The notes beneath the pieces were generated by a model, which was given only the letters and a program-made list of their open reading frames with translations, did not search any database and had not been told where the DNA came from. From Pedobacter sp. PLR (lineage in GTDB: Bacteria > Bacteroidota > Bacteroidia > Sphingobacteriales > Sphingobacteriaceae), in the NCBI RefSeq assembly GCF_026239675.1, contig NZ_JAPIVQ010000005.1:186001-250000 (forward strand): 64,000 bases of DNA. Direction: 5' to 3'. This document shows positions 16,971 through 25,577 of this stretch, piece after piece. Position numbers and translations under genes: made by a program. Within the stretch, counting starts at the first letter, position 1, and every line of letters starts with the position of its first letter.

Positions 16971-19331
16971 CTAGTAACTTACAGATAAGCCCAGGTTAAC
17001 TGATGTTCCCCTGCCTTTAGAGTAAAAACCAGGTTGCATAAACCATTGTGCCCTGGCTGGAAAATAGTCCTCATTAAACAGGTTTTCCACTCCTAAAGTA
17101 ATCCTGGTGTTTTTATTAGCCCTGTAGCTACCGGCAAAACTGAACAGGTTATAAGCCTTAACTGCTCCTTCATTACCATTGTAAACGCCTGTTGTGTTTT
17201 TCTCGAAGCGATTACGTGACGCTATTCCGGTATAGTTCAGGGTTAGATCTAATACGGTCAGGGGGCTATAAGTAACAGTTCCGGTAATTTTAGGTGCTGA
17301 AATCCGGCGGCCATTCATATACTTGTCCACATCGTCATCAAATTTGCCATTGTTATCCAGGTCACGTTTACCTTCAGTGAAACTATAACTTGCACCAAAT
17401 TCCAATGAAGGCATCAATTTATAACTGGCAGCAAGCTCAAATCCGTATATTTTTTCCGGACTCCTTGCGGTATTAAACAATCCTGTCGCCGCATCATATA
17501 CAACTTCAATACCAAGTTTCGATGTACTTTTGTAGACAGAGGCAAGAAAAGTCAGGTTCTGATAGGTACTTTGAAAACCAGCCTCATAATTATTCACTTT
17601 TACCGCATCAGTATTGATTTTATCAATGCTGTTCACTTTAGCTTCACGTAATGCAAGACCAATATCCATCACCGAAAAACCCTGAGAGAAACTGATGAAA
17701 GGACTGAACAATGCAAAACGGTTATACTTTAATGCTGCGTTATACAGATAAGTATTGTACTTTAATTTGCCACCGGTCACATCAAAAGAAGGTGTTAATG
17801 TGCCTCCTGTTGCATTTGTAGTGCGCAATGTTTTGTAGTCGGCAACATTAATATTTACATGTTCCAGGCGTATTCCGGTGGTAAATATCAGGTCTTTTAA
17901 TGCCGTTATATTTGCTTGTGCAAATGGGGCCAGGTTAGCCATATCCATTTCGGGTACCCAGGTTCTGCCATCAACTAAAGGTTGTGCCGTTTTATCCTTT
18001 AGAAAATCTGCACCATAAGCTAATGTTGCCTGTAAATCTGAAGTTTGCAGAACAGGTGTTTCCAAAAATAAACGAGCGCCTTTTTTATTATTTGTAGCTA
18101 ACGATTGTCCATCACCGCCATCAAAACGACCTACAGAGACGTAAAATACATCTTTGCGTTTTTCAAAGTAAGTATCAAAAGTCAGACTAGTATTCAATAA
18201 TATGCTGTCTATTTTATATGACAGGTGGATATTGTGGTTGTAATCAACTCCGGTTGGTATACCAAGAGGCTTACCTAAAACTCCTGTAGCCTTTTGACCC
18301 GTGGCAAGATTACCATTCACTAAGGTGAAATTACTGTTCTGTAAACTGCTGTACATATTGTACATGAGTTGCAAACGTTGGTTTTTAGCAGGCTGATAGC
18401 CAACTTTTAAGAACGTGTTGTAACTGTCAGTTTCGCCTAAACTATAGTTTGGACCAACTACATCACCTTTAGCATCTTTATATTCACCGGTTTGTTCATA
18501 AGTTCCACTAGCTACGTAATCAATCTTTCCAACCTTGCCGTAAAACATTTGATTGACGCGTCCACCTGCGGAGTTTTTTGGGTTGATCATCGATCCGTTT
18601 AAGTTTACCGATGTTTTTCCTGCAAATTTTGCGGCCGTATCAGGAACAAGGGTAATGTAGTTGACCAATCCGCCCGCTGCACCATTTCCGTAAATTGCAG
18701 TTGCACCTTTTACAACTTCTATCCGTTGTAAAACTGCCGGATCGATAGAACGTAGATCTACTTCTGCATTTCTTAATGGTGAAGATTGGCTTACCCCATC
18801 AATCATAACCAGCATTGGTCGTCCGCGAAGATTTTGTCCCACGTTATTTCCTGTTTGTGCGGTTGGGGCAAATCCCGGAACCTGATTGGCTAAAATTGTA
18901 CTTAAATCAGGGTTAATGGCCATTTCTGTTTCGAGCGTCTTTTTGGAAACAACACTTACTGATGCAGCTATGTTACGTATATTTTCGGGTTTGCGTGTTG
19001 CAGAGACTATCACATTTTCCAATGTGTTGTTTTCTTGTTCCAGTACCAGGTTTAAAGTGGTGTCGCGTTGTAAAGATCCTAGTACTATGTTCAGGCTTTT
19101 ATAGCCTACAGCTTTTGTTTTTAGGACTACAGGTTTCCCGGCTTCTACAAAAAATGTAAAATATCCTTTCGTATCCGTTTGTGATTTTATCGATTTATTT
19201 GCTTCGATGGTTACAAATGGAACCCCGGAATTTTTATCCTTAACGACTCCATGAATTTTAATGTTTTGCCCATACGTCTGAGAAAAGGAAAGCAGGAGAA
19301 AGGAGAGTAGAAAAAGTAAGTTTTTAATCAT
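16971..19331 (-). CDS. TonB-dependent outer-membrane receptor (siderophore type)
   Basis: From the chosen ATG the protein has 786 residues: signal peptide (MIKNLLFLLSFLLLSFSQTYG), a carboxypeptidase-regulatory-like domain (about 24-100), a TonB plug (about 108-225, with ENVIVSATRKPENIRNIAASVSVVS and RIEVVKGATAIYGNGAAGGLVNYIT) and a barrel ending in Tyr. Barrel size and plug resemble ferric-siderophore and vitamin receptors rather than SusC. There is no SusD partner and no STN domain. An ATG at 19364 would add 11 residues before the signal peptide, so I prefer 19331. A TTAATT-GT-AATTAA dyad at 19366-19379 could be an operator, but I do not call it a Fur box. Confidence 0.9.
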   Translation of the reverse strand: MIKNLLFLLSFLLLSFSQTYGQNIKIHGVVKDKNSGVPFVTIEANKSIKSQTDTKGYFTFFVEAGKPVVLKTKAVGYKSLNIVLGSLQRDTTLNLVLEQENNTLENVIVSATRKPENIRNIAASVSVVSKKTLETEMAINPDLSTILANQVPGFAPTAQTGNNVGQNLRGRPMLVMIDGVSQSSPLRNAEVDLRSIDPAVLQRIEVVKGATAIYGNGAAGGLVNYITLVPDTAAKFAGKTSVNLNGSMINPKNSAGGRVNQMFYGKVGKIDYVASGTYEQTGEYKDAKGDVVGPNYSLGETDSYNTFLKVGYQPAKNQRLQLMYNMYSSLQNSNFTLVNGNLATGQKATGVLGKPLGIPTGVDYNHNIHLSYKIDSILLNTSLTFDTYFEKRKDVFYVSVGRFDGGDGQSLATNNKKGARLFLETPVLQTSDLQATLAYGADFLKDKTAQPLVDGRTWVPEMDMANLAPFAQANITALKDLIFTTGIRLEHVNINVADYKTLRTTNATGGTLTPSFDVTGGKLKYNTYLYNAALKYNRFALFSPFISFSQGFSVMDIGLALREAKVNSIDKINTDAVKVNNYEAGFQSTYQNLTFLASVYKSTSKLGIEVVYDAATGLFNTARSPEKIYGFELAASYKLMPSLEFGASYSFTEGKRDLDNNGKFDDDVDKYMNGRRISAPKITGTVTYSPLTVLDLTLNYTGIASRNRFEKNTTGVYNGNEGAVKAYNLFSFAGSYRANKNTRITLGVENLFNEDYFPARAQWFMQPGFYSKGRGTSVNLGLSVSY

Positions 19332-19428
19332 ATTGTTTTTTTTGCCGAAAGTAATCAAAAGCATGTTAATTGTAATTAATCTAAATAAAATTACTCCAAC
19401 ATTTCAACATTAAGATTGTTTTAATACT

Positions 19429-20058
19429 ATGAAAACGCCATACACCAGAAAGCAGGAACTCATTCATGGACTCATTCATGGGATAGGTGTGCTGTTTGGT
19501 GTCATTGGATTGCCAGTGTTGACAGGCCTCGCCACTTCGCATCAAAATATGCCAGGTATCATTGGTGCGGGAATTTATGGGTTTTGCTTCCTGTTGCTAT
19601 TTACGTCATCGATGGTTTATCATCTTTTAGAAAACGAGCCTGTAAAAAAATTATTTGAGATATTTGACCACATCAGTATCTACTTTCTCATCTCCGGAAC
19701 TTATACACCTTTTGTGCTGGTCTATGTAAACAACAGTTTTGGGATTAGTTTGTTGGTCAGCTTGTGGGGACTGACCCTTTTTGGAATATTTTTCAAAATT
19801 AGGTTTACAGGTCGGTTTAATGGCCTGTCGACACTGATTTACATCATCATGGGCTGTGCACTCGCAGCAGGAGGCAATCGTTTCTTTGCAGATTTGCCCT
19901 TTGCTGTTGTTGTAATGATATTAATTGGCGCTGGTATCTACTTAGTTGGAGTCGTTGTTTATGTTTGGGGAGGGCGTACTTATACTCATGCGCTCTGGCA
20001 TGCCCTTGTGCTTTCAGCTGCAATCTGTCATTACGTAGCTGTTTTGATGGTCATGTAG
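19429..20058 (+). CDS. trhA: PAQR/hemolysin III family membrane protein
   Basis: The 209-residue protein has seven predicted membrane spans. The family's metal-site motifs are present: SSMVYHLLEN near span 2, FDHISIYFLISGTYTPF near span 3, and HALWHALVLSAAICHY at the C-terminus, giving the Ser-His-Asp-His-His set. Bacterial members (TrhA, YqfA) affect membrane energetics and fluidity; true haemolysis is doubtful. It is a single gene, with a hairpin 33 bp after the stop and a candidate Fnr-like dyad 73 bp after it. Confidence 0.88.
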   Translation: MKTPYTRKQELIHGLIHGIGVLFGVIGLPVLTGLATSHQNMPGIIGAGIYGFCFLLLFTSSMVYHLLENEPVKKLFEIFDHISIYFLISGTYTPFVLVYVNNSFGISLLVSLWGLTLFGIFFKIRFTGRFNGLSTLIYIIMGCALAAGGNRFFADLPFAVVVMILIGAGIYLVGVVVYVWGGRTYTHALWHALVLSAAICHYVAVLMVM

Positions 20059-20091
20059 GCCCGGAAAAGTTTTACTAATCTCAAAAAAGCA

Positions 20092-20123
20092 AACCAGAAC
20101 CGGGAAAGTTCTGGTTCCTGTTT
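20092..20123 (+). terminator. Probable terminator after the trhA-like gene
   Basis: AACCAGAAC pairs with GTTCTGGTT around a 7-base loop (20092-20116), followed by CCTGTTT. The stem is good but the T run is short and starts late. Confidence 0.5.
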
Positions 20124-20130
20124 CAGCTAC

Positions 20131-20142
20131 TGATTGTCATCA
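20131..20142. promoter_or_regulatory. Fnr-like dyad TGAT-TGTC-ATCA
   Basis: With flanks it reads CTGAT-N4-ATCAA, nine of the ten positions of an Fnr box. It lies 435 bp upstream of the small membrane protein gene and the ppsA gene behind it. If it serves them, transcription would start far upstream. It is one of nine related dyads in the stress and fermentation regions of the window. Confidence 0.45.
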
Positions 20143-20183
20143 ATACTTGGAGGGCTGTGGGGCTGTCATCTGATGCTGCAGGC

Positions 20184-20202
20184 TGCTATTGTCGCAATAG
20201 CA
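20184..20202. repeat. Perfect 8-3-8 inverted repeat
   Basis: TGCTATTG-TCG-CAATAGCA is a perfect dyad, 42 bp after the Fnr-like site. It could be a second regulator site or the stem of an RNA hairpin. No T run follows. Confidence 0.4.
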
Positions 20203-20253
20203 TAATATTTAAACTTTTCCATAACATTTAGATTAAAAGAGGAGCATTAATCG

Positions 20254-20316
20254 ATGCAAATAAGCGTCTCATTTAAATATGGTATGAGGTGTTTTGTAGT
20301 TGTACAGAATGGATAA
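20254..20316 (+). CDS. Possible 20-residue leader or small peptide
   Basis: ATG at 20254 opens a 20-codon frame reading MQISVSFKYGMRCFVVVQNG. AGAGGAG at 20238-20244 is a strong Shine-Dalgarno at a good distance, unusual for this genome. A terminator-like hairpin follows 90 bp later. The peptide resembles nothing I know, and a frame this short can occur by chance. Confidence 0.2.
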   Translation: MQISVSFKYGMRCFVVVQNG

Positions 20317-20406
20317 AAACAATCGGTTTTTCTTTTTTGTTTATTTTCAATGATCATGCCTAATCCTATTGAAGCCAGGCATTAAATAATCTGTTTAATT
20401 TTGAAC

Positions 20407-20430
20407 CAATCCAACTCCGGATTGTTTTTT
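20407..20430 (+). terminator. Short hairpin followed by six T
   Basis: CAATCC pairs with GGATTG around AACTCC, followed directly by TTTTTT. No recognised gene ends just before it, so it may end a small transcript or act as an attenuator ahead of the membrane protein-ppsA genes. Confidence 0.4.
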
Positions 20431-20577
20431 AAATAACGTTTTCAGGAAAACGGATTCAATATTAAGGCGCCATCACATCGAAACTAACGATATCCCCGGG
20501 CGTTGCTATGTGGTTAGTAGTTTTTCTGAACCGAAGGAACAGGAAAGATCAGAAAGAATTTCCTTAAAACTACGATC

Positions 20578-20994
20578 ATGGAATTCATCGGAATATTGTT
20601 TGCCTTGTTTTTTGCCATTATGTTAACTGCTGTGTTCAGCCTGGCTTTTAGAAATACCGGTCCCTGGGGTGGATTTTGGACTTTCTTTATCTTGTTGTTC
20701 TTTATTTCACTTGCTGCCGGGGAATGGGCCGCTCAGCGTGGACCTTCTGCCTGGGGATATTACTGGGCCCCCGGATTCATTGCTGCTATCGTGGTTGCGC
20801 TGCTACTCGCTGCGACTTCCCCCGACTCAGCTGCCGAAAGGGCAAGAAAAAGGGCAAAGGAGCTAAGGAATAGGCCAGAAGGAGCAAGGGAGGCCGAAGT
20901 ATCTGTGGCTGCAACTGTACTTGGTATTTTTTTCTGGATTTTGATTGTTGTACTGGCATTGATTGCTCTAGCCGGTGTGGTGAGTAAAATGTAA
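20578..20994 (+). CDS. Small integral membrane protein, function unknown
   Basis: This 138-residue protein has about four hydrophobic spans: residues 3-25, 33-50, 60-78 and 110-135. A charged cytoplasmic loop with AAERARKRAKELRNRPEGAREAE lies between the third and fourth. I recognise no family. It lies 55 bp upstream of the phosphoenolpyruvate synthase gene on the same strand, which suggests a shared transcript. AAGGAA sequences occur some 40 bp upstream but no strong site sits at the start codon. Confidence 0.75.
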   Translation: MEFIGILFALFFAIMLTAVFSLAFRNTGPWGGFWTFFILLFFISLAAGEWAAQRGPSAWGYYWAPGFIAAIVVALLLAATSPDSAAERARKRAKELRNRPEGAREAEVSVAATVLGIFFWILIVVLALIALAGVVSKM

Positions 20995-21049
20995 GAATGA
21001 TTTTTTTATATAAGTGTTAAAACCTCATTAACCTAATCATGCAGGCAAA

Positions 21050-23440
21050 ATGGAATATATTAGAAAATTTAGTGAAATAGGCATCCAGGACATTGCTGAG
21101 GTTGGTGGGAAAAATGCTTCTTTAGGTGAAATGTTTATTCATTTAACGCCAAAAGGGATATTGATACCAAAAGGTTTTGCGATTACCGTGGCAGCCTATA
21201 AGTACTTCATCAGTTGTAATCATCTTGAAGAACCTCTTGCTCAGTTACTGAAAACACTTGATAAAGATAATTACAATAACCTTTCAGAAATAGGGACAAA
21301 AGCCAGAGAGCTGGTGATGTCTGGTCGTATAACCAAGGAACTAAGCATGGCTATTATTGCTGCTTATGAAGTGATGTTCGACGATGGCGAGCAAGAAGTT
21401 GCAGTCCGGAGCAGTGCTACGGCTGAAGACCTTCCTGAGTCGAGTTTTGCCGGCCTCCATGAATCATATTTAAACATTAGGGGTAATTATGCCCTTCTTT
21501 ATGCGGTTAAACAATGCTTTGCCTCTTTATATACAGATAGGGCAATTAAATATCGCGAGGATAAGGGCTTTGAACACGGTAAAGTTTTTCTTTCTGTCGG
21601 GATACAGGAAATGATTCGTGCGGACATTAGCTGTTCAGGTGTAGGATTTACCCTGGAGCCAGAATCCGGATTCAGGGATGTTGTACATATTGCCGGGATA
21701 TGGGGATTGGGAGAAAACATTGTTCAGGGTACCGTTACCCCGGATGAGTTTTTGGTTTTTAAGCCTACGCTGGAGAAAGGTTTCCATGCTGTGATACAAA
21801 AGAACCTGGGTAGTAAGAATAAAATGATGTCGTACGCAGAGCTGACTGACGATCTCAATTCAACAGTGAACAGGGATACGCCGCCAGATTTACAAAATAG
21901 GTTTGTATTGGAAGACGAGGAAATAGAAAAACTGGCAAAATGGGCCCTGATTATTGAAAGACATTATCAGATGCCAATGGATTTTGAGTGGGCAAAGGAT
22001 GGGATCAGTCATCAGCTATACATTATTCAGGCACGCCCTGAAACAGTCCATTCACAGCAGAAAATCTTACAATTAAAGTCATATCACCTGAATCAAAAGG
22101 GGATAGAATTGGCCCGTGGCGAAGCAATTGGCAGAAGCATTGTTAGTGGACCGGCAAGGATTTTAACTTCCCCAAAAGAAGCTTACAAGCTTAATCAGGG
22201 TGATATTTTAGTCACTGATACCACAAGTCCTGATTGGGACCCGATCTTGAAGAAAGTGGCAGGAATAGTCACAAACCGGGGAGGAAGAACGAGCCACGCA
22301 GCAATTATTGCAAGAGAGCTGGGGGCTGCAGCGATTGTAGGAACTACAAATGCAACAGATACCATAATCGATGGGGATTTAATTACATTAGATTGCGCTG
22401 CAGGTAAAACGGGTTTCGCTTATCAGGGTAAACTAAGTTGGAAAGAAACAGTTGTAAATATTGAAGATGTTGAACTTCCTGCAACTCCTATGGCCCAACT
22501 CATTGTTGCTGATCCTGAAAAAGCTTTTGAGTTGTCGTTTTATCCCAATCATGGAATCGGGTTATTGAGGCTTGAATTTATGATCAGCAATACCGTAAAG
22601 ATACATCCTATGGCCCTGATCAGACCGGATATGGTCAGCGACGAAAAAGAAAGATCAGAGATTGAACAGCTCACACGATTTTACAGGGATAAAAAAGAGT
22701 ATTTTGTAGATAAACTGTCTAAAGGAGTAGCAACAATAGCAGCAGCATTTTATCCTAAGGAAGTGATCGTACGGATGAGTGATTTTAAATCTAATGAGTA
22801 CGCAGGATTGATTGGTGGTAGTTTTTTTGAACCCGGGGAAGAAAACCCGATGTTAGGTTTTAGAGGAGCATCAAGGTATTATCATGAGCGTTACAGAGAA
22901 GGCTTCCAATTAGAATGTGAGGCCATGAAACTGGTGAGAAATGAAATGGGACTTACAAATGTGAAATTAATGATACCTTTTTGCCGTACCATCCAGGAAG
23001 GCAAAAAAGTGATTGAAATCATGAATGAATCCGGGCTTAAACAAGGAGAAAACGGACTGGAAATTTTTGTAATGGCAGAAATACCGGCTAATATTTTGTT
23101 AGCAGAGGATTTCGCGGGGGTGTTTGATGGTTTTTCTATTGGCTCAAATGACCTGACACAGTTAACGTTGGGCATTGACCGTGATTCGGCGCTTGTGGCT
23201 GATTTATTTGATGAAGAAAATGCTGCCAGTAAACTCCTGATTGTTCAAATGATCCGGAAGGCTAAATTATTGAATAAAAAAGTTGGCCTTTGCGGACAAG
23301 CTCCCAGTGATTCTGAATCCTTTACCCGTTTGCTGGTAGAGCATGGGATTAATAGTATCGCATTTAACGCTGATGCCCTGATCAAAGGGATAGCTACCAT
23401 TAATAAAGTTCTGGAACAGGAGGCTAGTTCTCATCCATGA
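21050..23440 (+). CDS. ppsA: Phosphoenolpyruvate synthase
   Basis: The 796-residue length matches PpsA (about 792 in E. coli). The ATP-grasp nucleotide-binding domain (about 5-340) has GGKNASLGEM and VRSSATAEDLPESSFAG. The swivelling phosphohistidine domain (about 375-455) has GGRTSHAAIIARELG with the phospho-accepting His. The PEP/pyruvate barrel (about 470-790) has FSIGSNDLTQLTLGIDRD and the catalytic Cys in GLCGQAPSD. It converts pyruvate, ATP and water to PEP, AMP and phosphate for gluconeogenesis. Its 3' end overlaps the convergent lactate dehydrogenase gene by 17 bp. The gene lies among genes with Fnr-like sites. Confidence 0.95.
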   Translation: MEYIRKFSEIGIQDIAEVGGKNASLGEMFIHLTPKGILIPKGFAITVAAYKYFISCNHLEEPLAQLLKTLDKDNYNNLSEIGTKARELVMSGRITKELSMAIIAAYEVMFDDGEQEVAVRSSATAEDLPESSFAGLHESYLNIRGNYALLYAVKQCFASLYTDRAIKYREDKGFEHGKVFLSVGIQEMIRADISCSGVGFTLEPESGFRDVVHIAGIWGLGENIVQGTVTPDEFLVFKPTLEKGFHAVIQKNLGSKNKMMSYAELTDDLNSTVNRDTPPDLQNRFVLEDEEIEKLAKWALIIERHYQMPMDFEWAKDGISHQLYIIQARPETVHSQQKILQLKSYHLNQKGIELARGEAIGRSIVSGPARILTSPKEAYKLNQGDILVTDTTSPDWDPILKKVAGIVTNRGGRTSHAAIIARELGAAAIVGTTNATDTIIDGDLITLDCAAGKTGFAYQGKLSWKETVVNIEDVELPATPMAQLIVADPEKAFELSFYPNHGIGLLRLEFMISNTVKIHPMALIRPDMVSDEKERSEIEQLTRFYRDKKEYFVDKLSKGVATIAAAFYPKEVIVRMSDFKSNEYAGLIGGSFFEPGEENPMLGFRGASRYYHERYREGFQLECEAMKLVRNEMGLTNVKLMIPFCRTIQEGKKVIEIMNESGLKQGENGLEIFVMAEIPANILLAEDFAGVFDGFSIGSNDLTQLTLGIDRDSALVADLFDEENAASKLLIVQMIRKAKLLNKKVGLCGQAPSDSESFTRLLVEHGINSIAFNADALIKGIATINKVLEQEASSHP

Positions 23441-24386
23441 TATCCCAGCTATCCAGGATATTTATCGTATGGGTTGCTATTTCTTCCAGGGATTCTTTAG
23501 TTAAAAATGCCTGATGTGGACTAATAAGTACATTTGGATAGTTCATTAATTCTGAAAATAAAGCATCTCTGACCTCATCGGCTTCATGATCTTCGAAAAA
23601 TAACCCTTTTTCATACTCGTAAACATCCAGACCTAAATAACCTATTTTTCCGCTTTTTAAAGCATCTAATACTGCTGAAGTTTTGATAAGGTCTCCACGA
23701 GCCGTATTGATAATCATCACCCCGTTTTTCATTTTGAGCAATGTTGCCTCATTAATCAGGTGTCTTGTATCAGGATTAAGCGGGATATGGAGTGAGATGA
23801 CATCTGACGTTCTGAATAAGGTATCGAGATCAACCATTTCAACATTCTTTATATCTGGTGACTGGATATCGTATCCCAATACTTTACAGCCTAATCCGTT
23901 GAAAATAGAAGCGGTAGCAGTACCAACATGCCCAAGGCCGACTAACCCAACTGTTTTTTTGTAGAAATTAAAACCTGTTAAGTGATCAAGGCAAAAGTTA
24001 AACTGACGGCATTGTTGATCTGCCTGAATTAAATGGCGACTTAGCGCAAGAGCCAATGCTAATGTGTGTTCGGCAATGGCCTGGGGAGAATAGACAGGAA
24101 TATTCGCAACTTTAATTCCAAGCTTCTTTGCTGCTTCCAGGTCGATATGATCTGTACCAACTGATCGGGTAAGAATGTATTTAACTCCGAGAGCTGATAG
24201 TTTGTGGATAACAGGAGCGGTGACATCATCACTCGTGAAAACAATAACCGCATCTTTTTCCTTCGAATGACAGGAGGTTTCCGTATTTAGTGCATTGGAG
24301 ATTAAGGTAATTTCATGTTTGTTATGATTTGCCTTTATCAGCAAGTCTTTTTCCACTGATTTCGTGCTGTAAAAAATTGCTTTCAT
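23424..24386 (-). CDS. ldhA: D-lactate dehydrogenase (D-2-hydroxyacid dehydrogenase family)
   Basis: The 320-residue protein has the split catalytic domain and the central NAD domain with GLVGLGHVGTATASIF (about 145-160). The family's catalytic set is visible: Arg in NTARGDLI, Glu in the DVYEYE region and His in SPHQAFLT. RSVGTDHIDLEAAKKLGIKVANIP is characteristic of D-LDH and its relatives. It reduces pyruvate to D-lactate, regenerating NAD+ when respiration is limited. A symmetric Fnr-like dyad is centred 88 bp upstream of the start. The pfkB-like gene precedes it after 91 bp, so read-through from that promoter is possible. Confidence 0.88.
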   Translation of the reverse strand: MKAIFYSTKSVEKDLLIKANHNKHEITLISNALNTETSCHSKEKDAVIVFTSDDVTAPVIHKLSALGVKYILTRSVGTDHIDLEAAKKLGIKVANIPVYSPQAIAEHTLALALALSRHLIQADQQCRQFNFCLDHLTGFNFYKKTVGLVGLGHVGTATASIFNGLGCKVLGYDIQSPDIKNVEMVDLDTLFRTSDVISLHIPLNPDTRHLINEATLLKMKNGVMIINTARGDLIKTSAVLDALKSGKIGYLGLDVYEYEKGLFFEDHEADEVRDALFSELMNYPNVLISPHQAFLTKESLEEIATHTINILDSWDIMDEN

Positions 24387-24465
24387 TTCTTTATGATTTT
24401 GAATGGCTTGTTTTTGACATTTGGTTATGAGTTAATCTAAAAGTAAGCAATGGGTTGAGCACTAT

Positions 24466-24483
24466 CTATGATGCTGATCATAG
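24466..24483. promoter_or_regulatory. Fnr-like dyad upstream of ldhA
   Basis: CTATGAT-GCTG-ATCATAG is a perfect 18-bp dyad holding the core TGAT-N4-ATCA (24469-24480). Its centre is 88 bp upstream of the lactate dehydrogenase start codon and it overlaps the last codons of the upstream kinase gene. Such a position suits activation of a fermentative gene under low oxygen. Confidence 0.55.
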
Positions 24484-25407
24484 TTTTGAAATAATCTGAT
24501 ATAAATTCGTCACGTCATTTAAATGGCAAAGTTCGGTTCCCTGATTCATCGTTGCCGCTGTTCCACAGGCTACGCCATATTGTGCTGATTCAATGAGGCT
24601 TCGGTTGTTAGAGAGACTAAGGATAATACCTGCCAGCATACTATCTCCGGCACCAACAGTACTTTGGATGGTTACTTTTGGGGCAATAATCCTGATGGAA
24701 ATTCCCTTAGTAGTAAGCACAGCTCCCTCAGCTCCCAGGGAAGTGATCACAACTTTGCAATGGTAGCTGTCTATGATTTCTTTTGAGGCTTGTTCAATCT
24801 GATCAATGCTGAGGTTTTCTTCCCCAACCAACATCGCTAACTCTTTCAGGTTTGGTTTAATCAGGTAAACACCAGCTTCAATTGCATGATTTAAAGCTGC
24901 TTCTGAAGTATCTACGATGAGCCTTGCACCTTTGGAATGGGCGATGCGGGACATGCTGACAAAAATATCTGAAGGTATTCCTGTAGGTAAGCTGCCACTG
25001 ACCACAATATATTTTACATCAGGGATTTTCTCTAAAGACATTATACAACTTTTCCATTCTTTGTCGCTAACCGGATCTCCGGGCATTCCAAAGCGAAACT
25101 GCCTGTTTGAAAAATCCTCTTTTACGATAAGATTCTCTCTGGTCAGGCCAGAGGTTTTTATTGGAATTCCATCTATTTTTTCCTGATTAAGCAGTTCGGT
25201 AAATATCTTTCCACTATAGCCACCTGCCAGATAAATAGCTGTAGCATGCCCTCCAAGCCTTTTGATTGCTCTCGCTACATTAATGCCGCCACCACCAGGT
25301 TCATAGATGGGAATACTGCAGTGTAGTTTTTTTTCAGGAATTAATAGGGGTACTGTCGTACTTTTATCAATAGCCGGATTAAATGTTATGGTGACGATAG
25401 CTGCCAT
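24478..25407 (-). CDS. pfkB: PfkB-family phosphofructokinase (6-phosphofructokinase II type)
   Basis: This 309-residue sugar kinase has the N-terminal PfkB signature YEPGGGGINVARAIKRLGG (about 36-54) and the C-terminal TVGAGDSMLAGIILSLS (about 250-266), in which the Asp of GAGD is the catalytic base. TFNPAIDKS at the start is shared by 1-phosphofructokinase, tagatose-6-phosphate kinase and E. coli Pfk-2; the latter fits best. It would phosphorylate fructose 6-phosphate with ATP. No PTS genes are adjacent, which argues against FruK. It is followed by ldhA, and an Fnr-like dyad lies 141 bp upstream. A Pfk-2-like kinase is also a DosR-regulon member in mycobacteria. Confidence 0.85.
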   Translation of the reverse strand: MAAIVTITFNPAIDKSTTVPLLIPEKKLHCSIPIYEPGGGGINVARAIKRLGGHATAIYLAGGYSGKIFTELLNQEKIDGIPIKTSGLTRENLIVKEDFSNRQFRFGMPGDPVSDKEWKSCIMSLEKIPDVKYIVVSGSLPTGIPSDIFVSMSRIAHSKGARLIVDTSEAALNHAIEAGVYLIKPNLKELAMLVGEENLSIDQIEQASKEIIDSYHCKVVITSLGAEGAVLTTKGISIRIIAPKVTIQSTVGAGDSMLAGIILSLSNNRSLIESAQYGVACGTAATMNQGTELCHLNDVTNLYQIISKL

Positions 25408-25514
25408 TTGTTATTGTTTTATGTCTTTTTTTGATTTCTGTAGCTCAGTAAGGATTGTTTTTTTAAGTAAATGTCTTCTTTAATTGTTACAATAGCGATG
25501 AGGTTACACATGTC

Positions 25515-25538
25515 AATTCGTGTTTTTAATCACGAATT
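25515..25538. repeat. Hairpin between chrA and pfkB
   Basis: AATTCGTG pairs perfectly with CACGAATT around an 8-base loop TTTTTAAT. It lies 40 bp beyond the chrA stop on the minus strand, where a terminator is expected, but no T run follows on that strand. It may be a weak terminator or a regulator site for the kinase gene. Confidence 0.4.
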
Positions 25539-25542
25539 AGCG

Positions 25543-25554
25543 TGATGATCATCA
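25543..25554. promoter_or_regulatory. Fnr-like dyad upstream of pfkB
   Basis: TGAT-GATC-ATCA is perfectly symmetric. Its centre is 141 bp upstream of the kinase start codon, between the chrA stop and the pfkB gene. It has the same core as the ldhA and hsp20 sites. Confidence 0.5.
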
Positions 25555-25577
25555 GGTTTGACCCTCATTTCTTTTCC

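Larger units (their letters stand above)
20059..20577. other. 519-bp gap with several signal-like elements, no firm gene
   Basis: Between the trhA-like gene and the small membrane protein gene I see, in order: a hairpin (20092-20116), an Fnr-like dyad (20131-20142), a perfect 8-3-8 inverted repeat (20184-20202), a 20-codon reading frame with a good Shine-Dalgarno (20254-20316), and a hairpin followed by six T (20407-20430). The arrangement of structure, small frame and terminator could be a small RNA or a leader with attenuation. Nothing proves either. Confidence 0.45.

Noticed and set aside
19366..19379. Fur box ahead of the TonB receptor
   Set aside because: TTAATT-GT-AATTAA is symmetric but too short and AT-rich to separate from background, and does not match the 19-bp Fur consensus.
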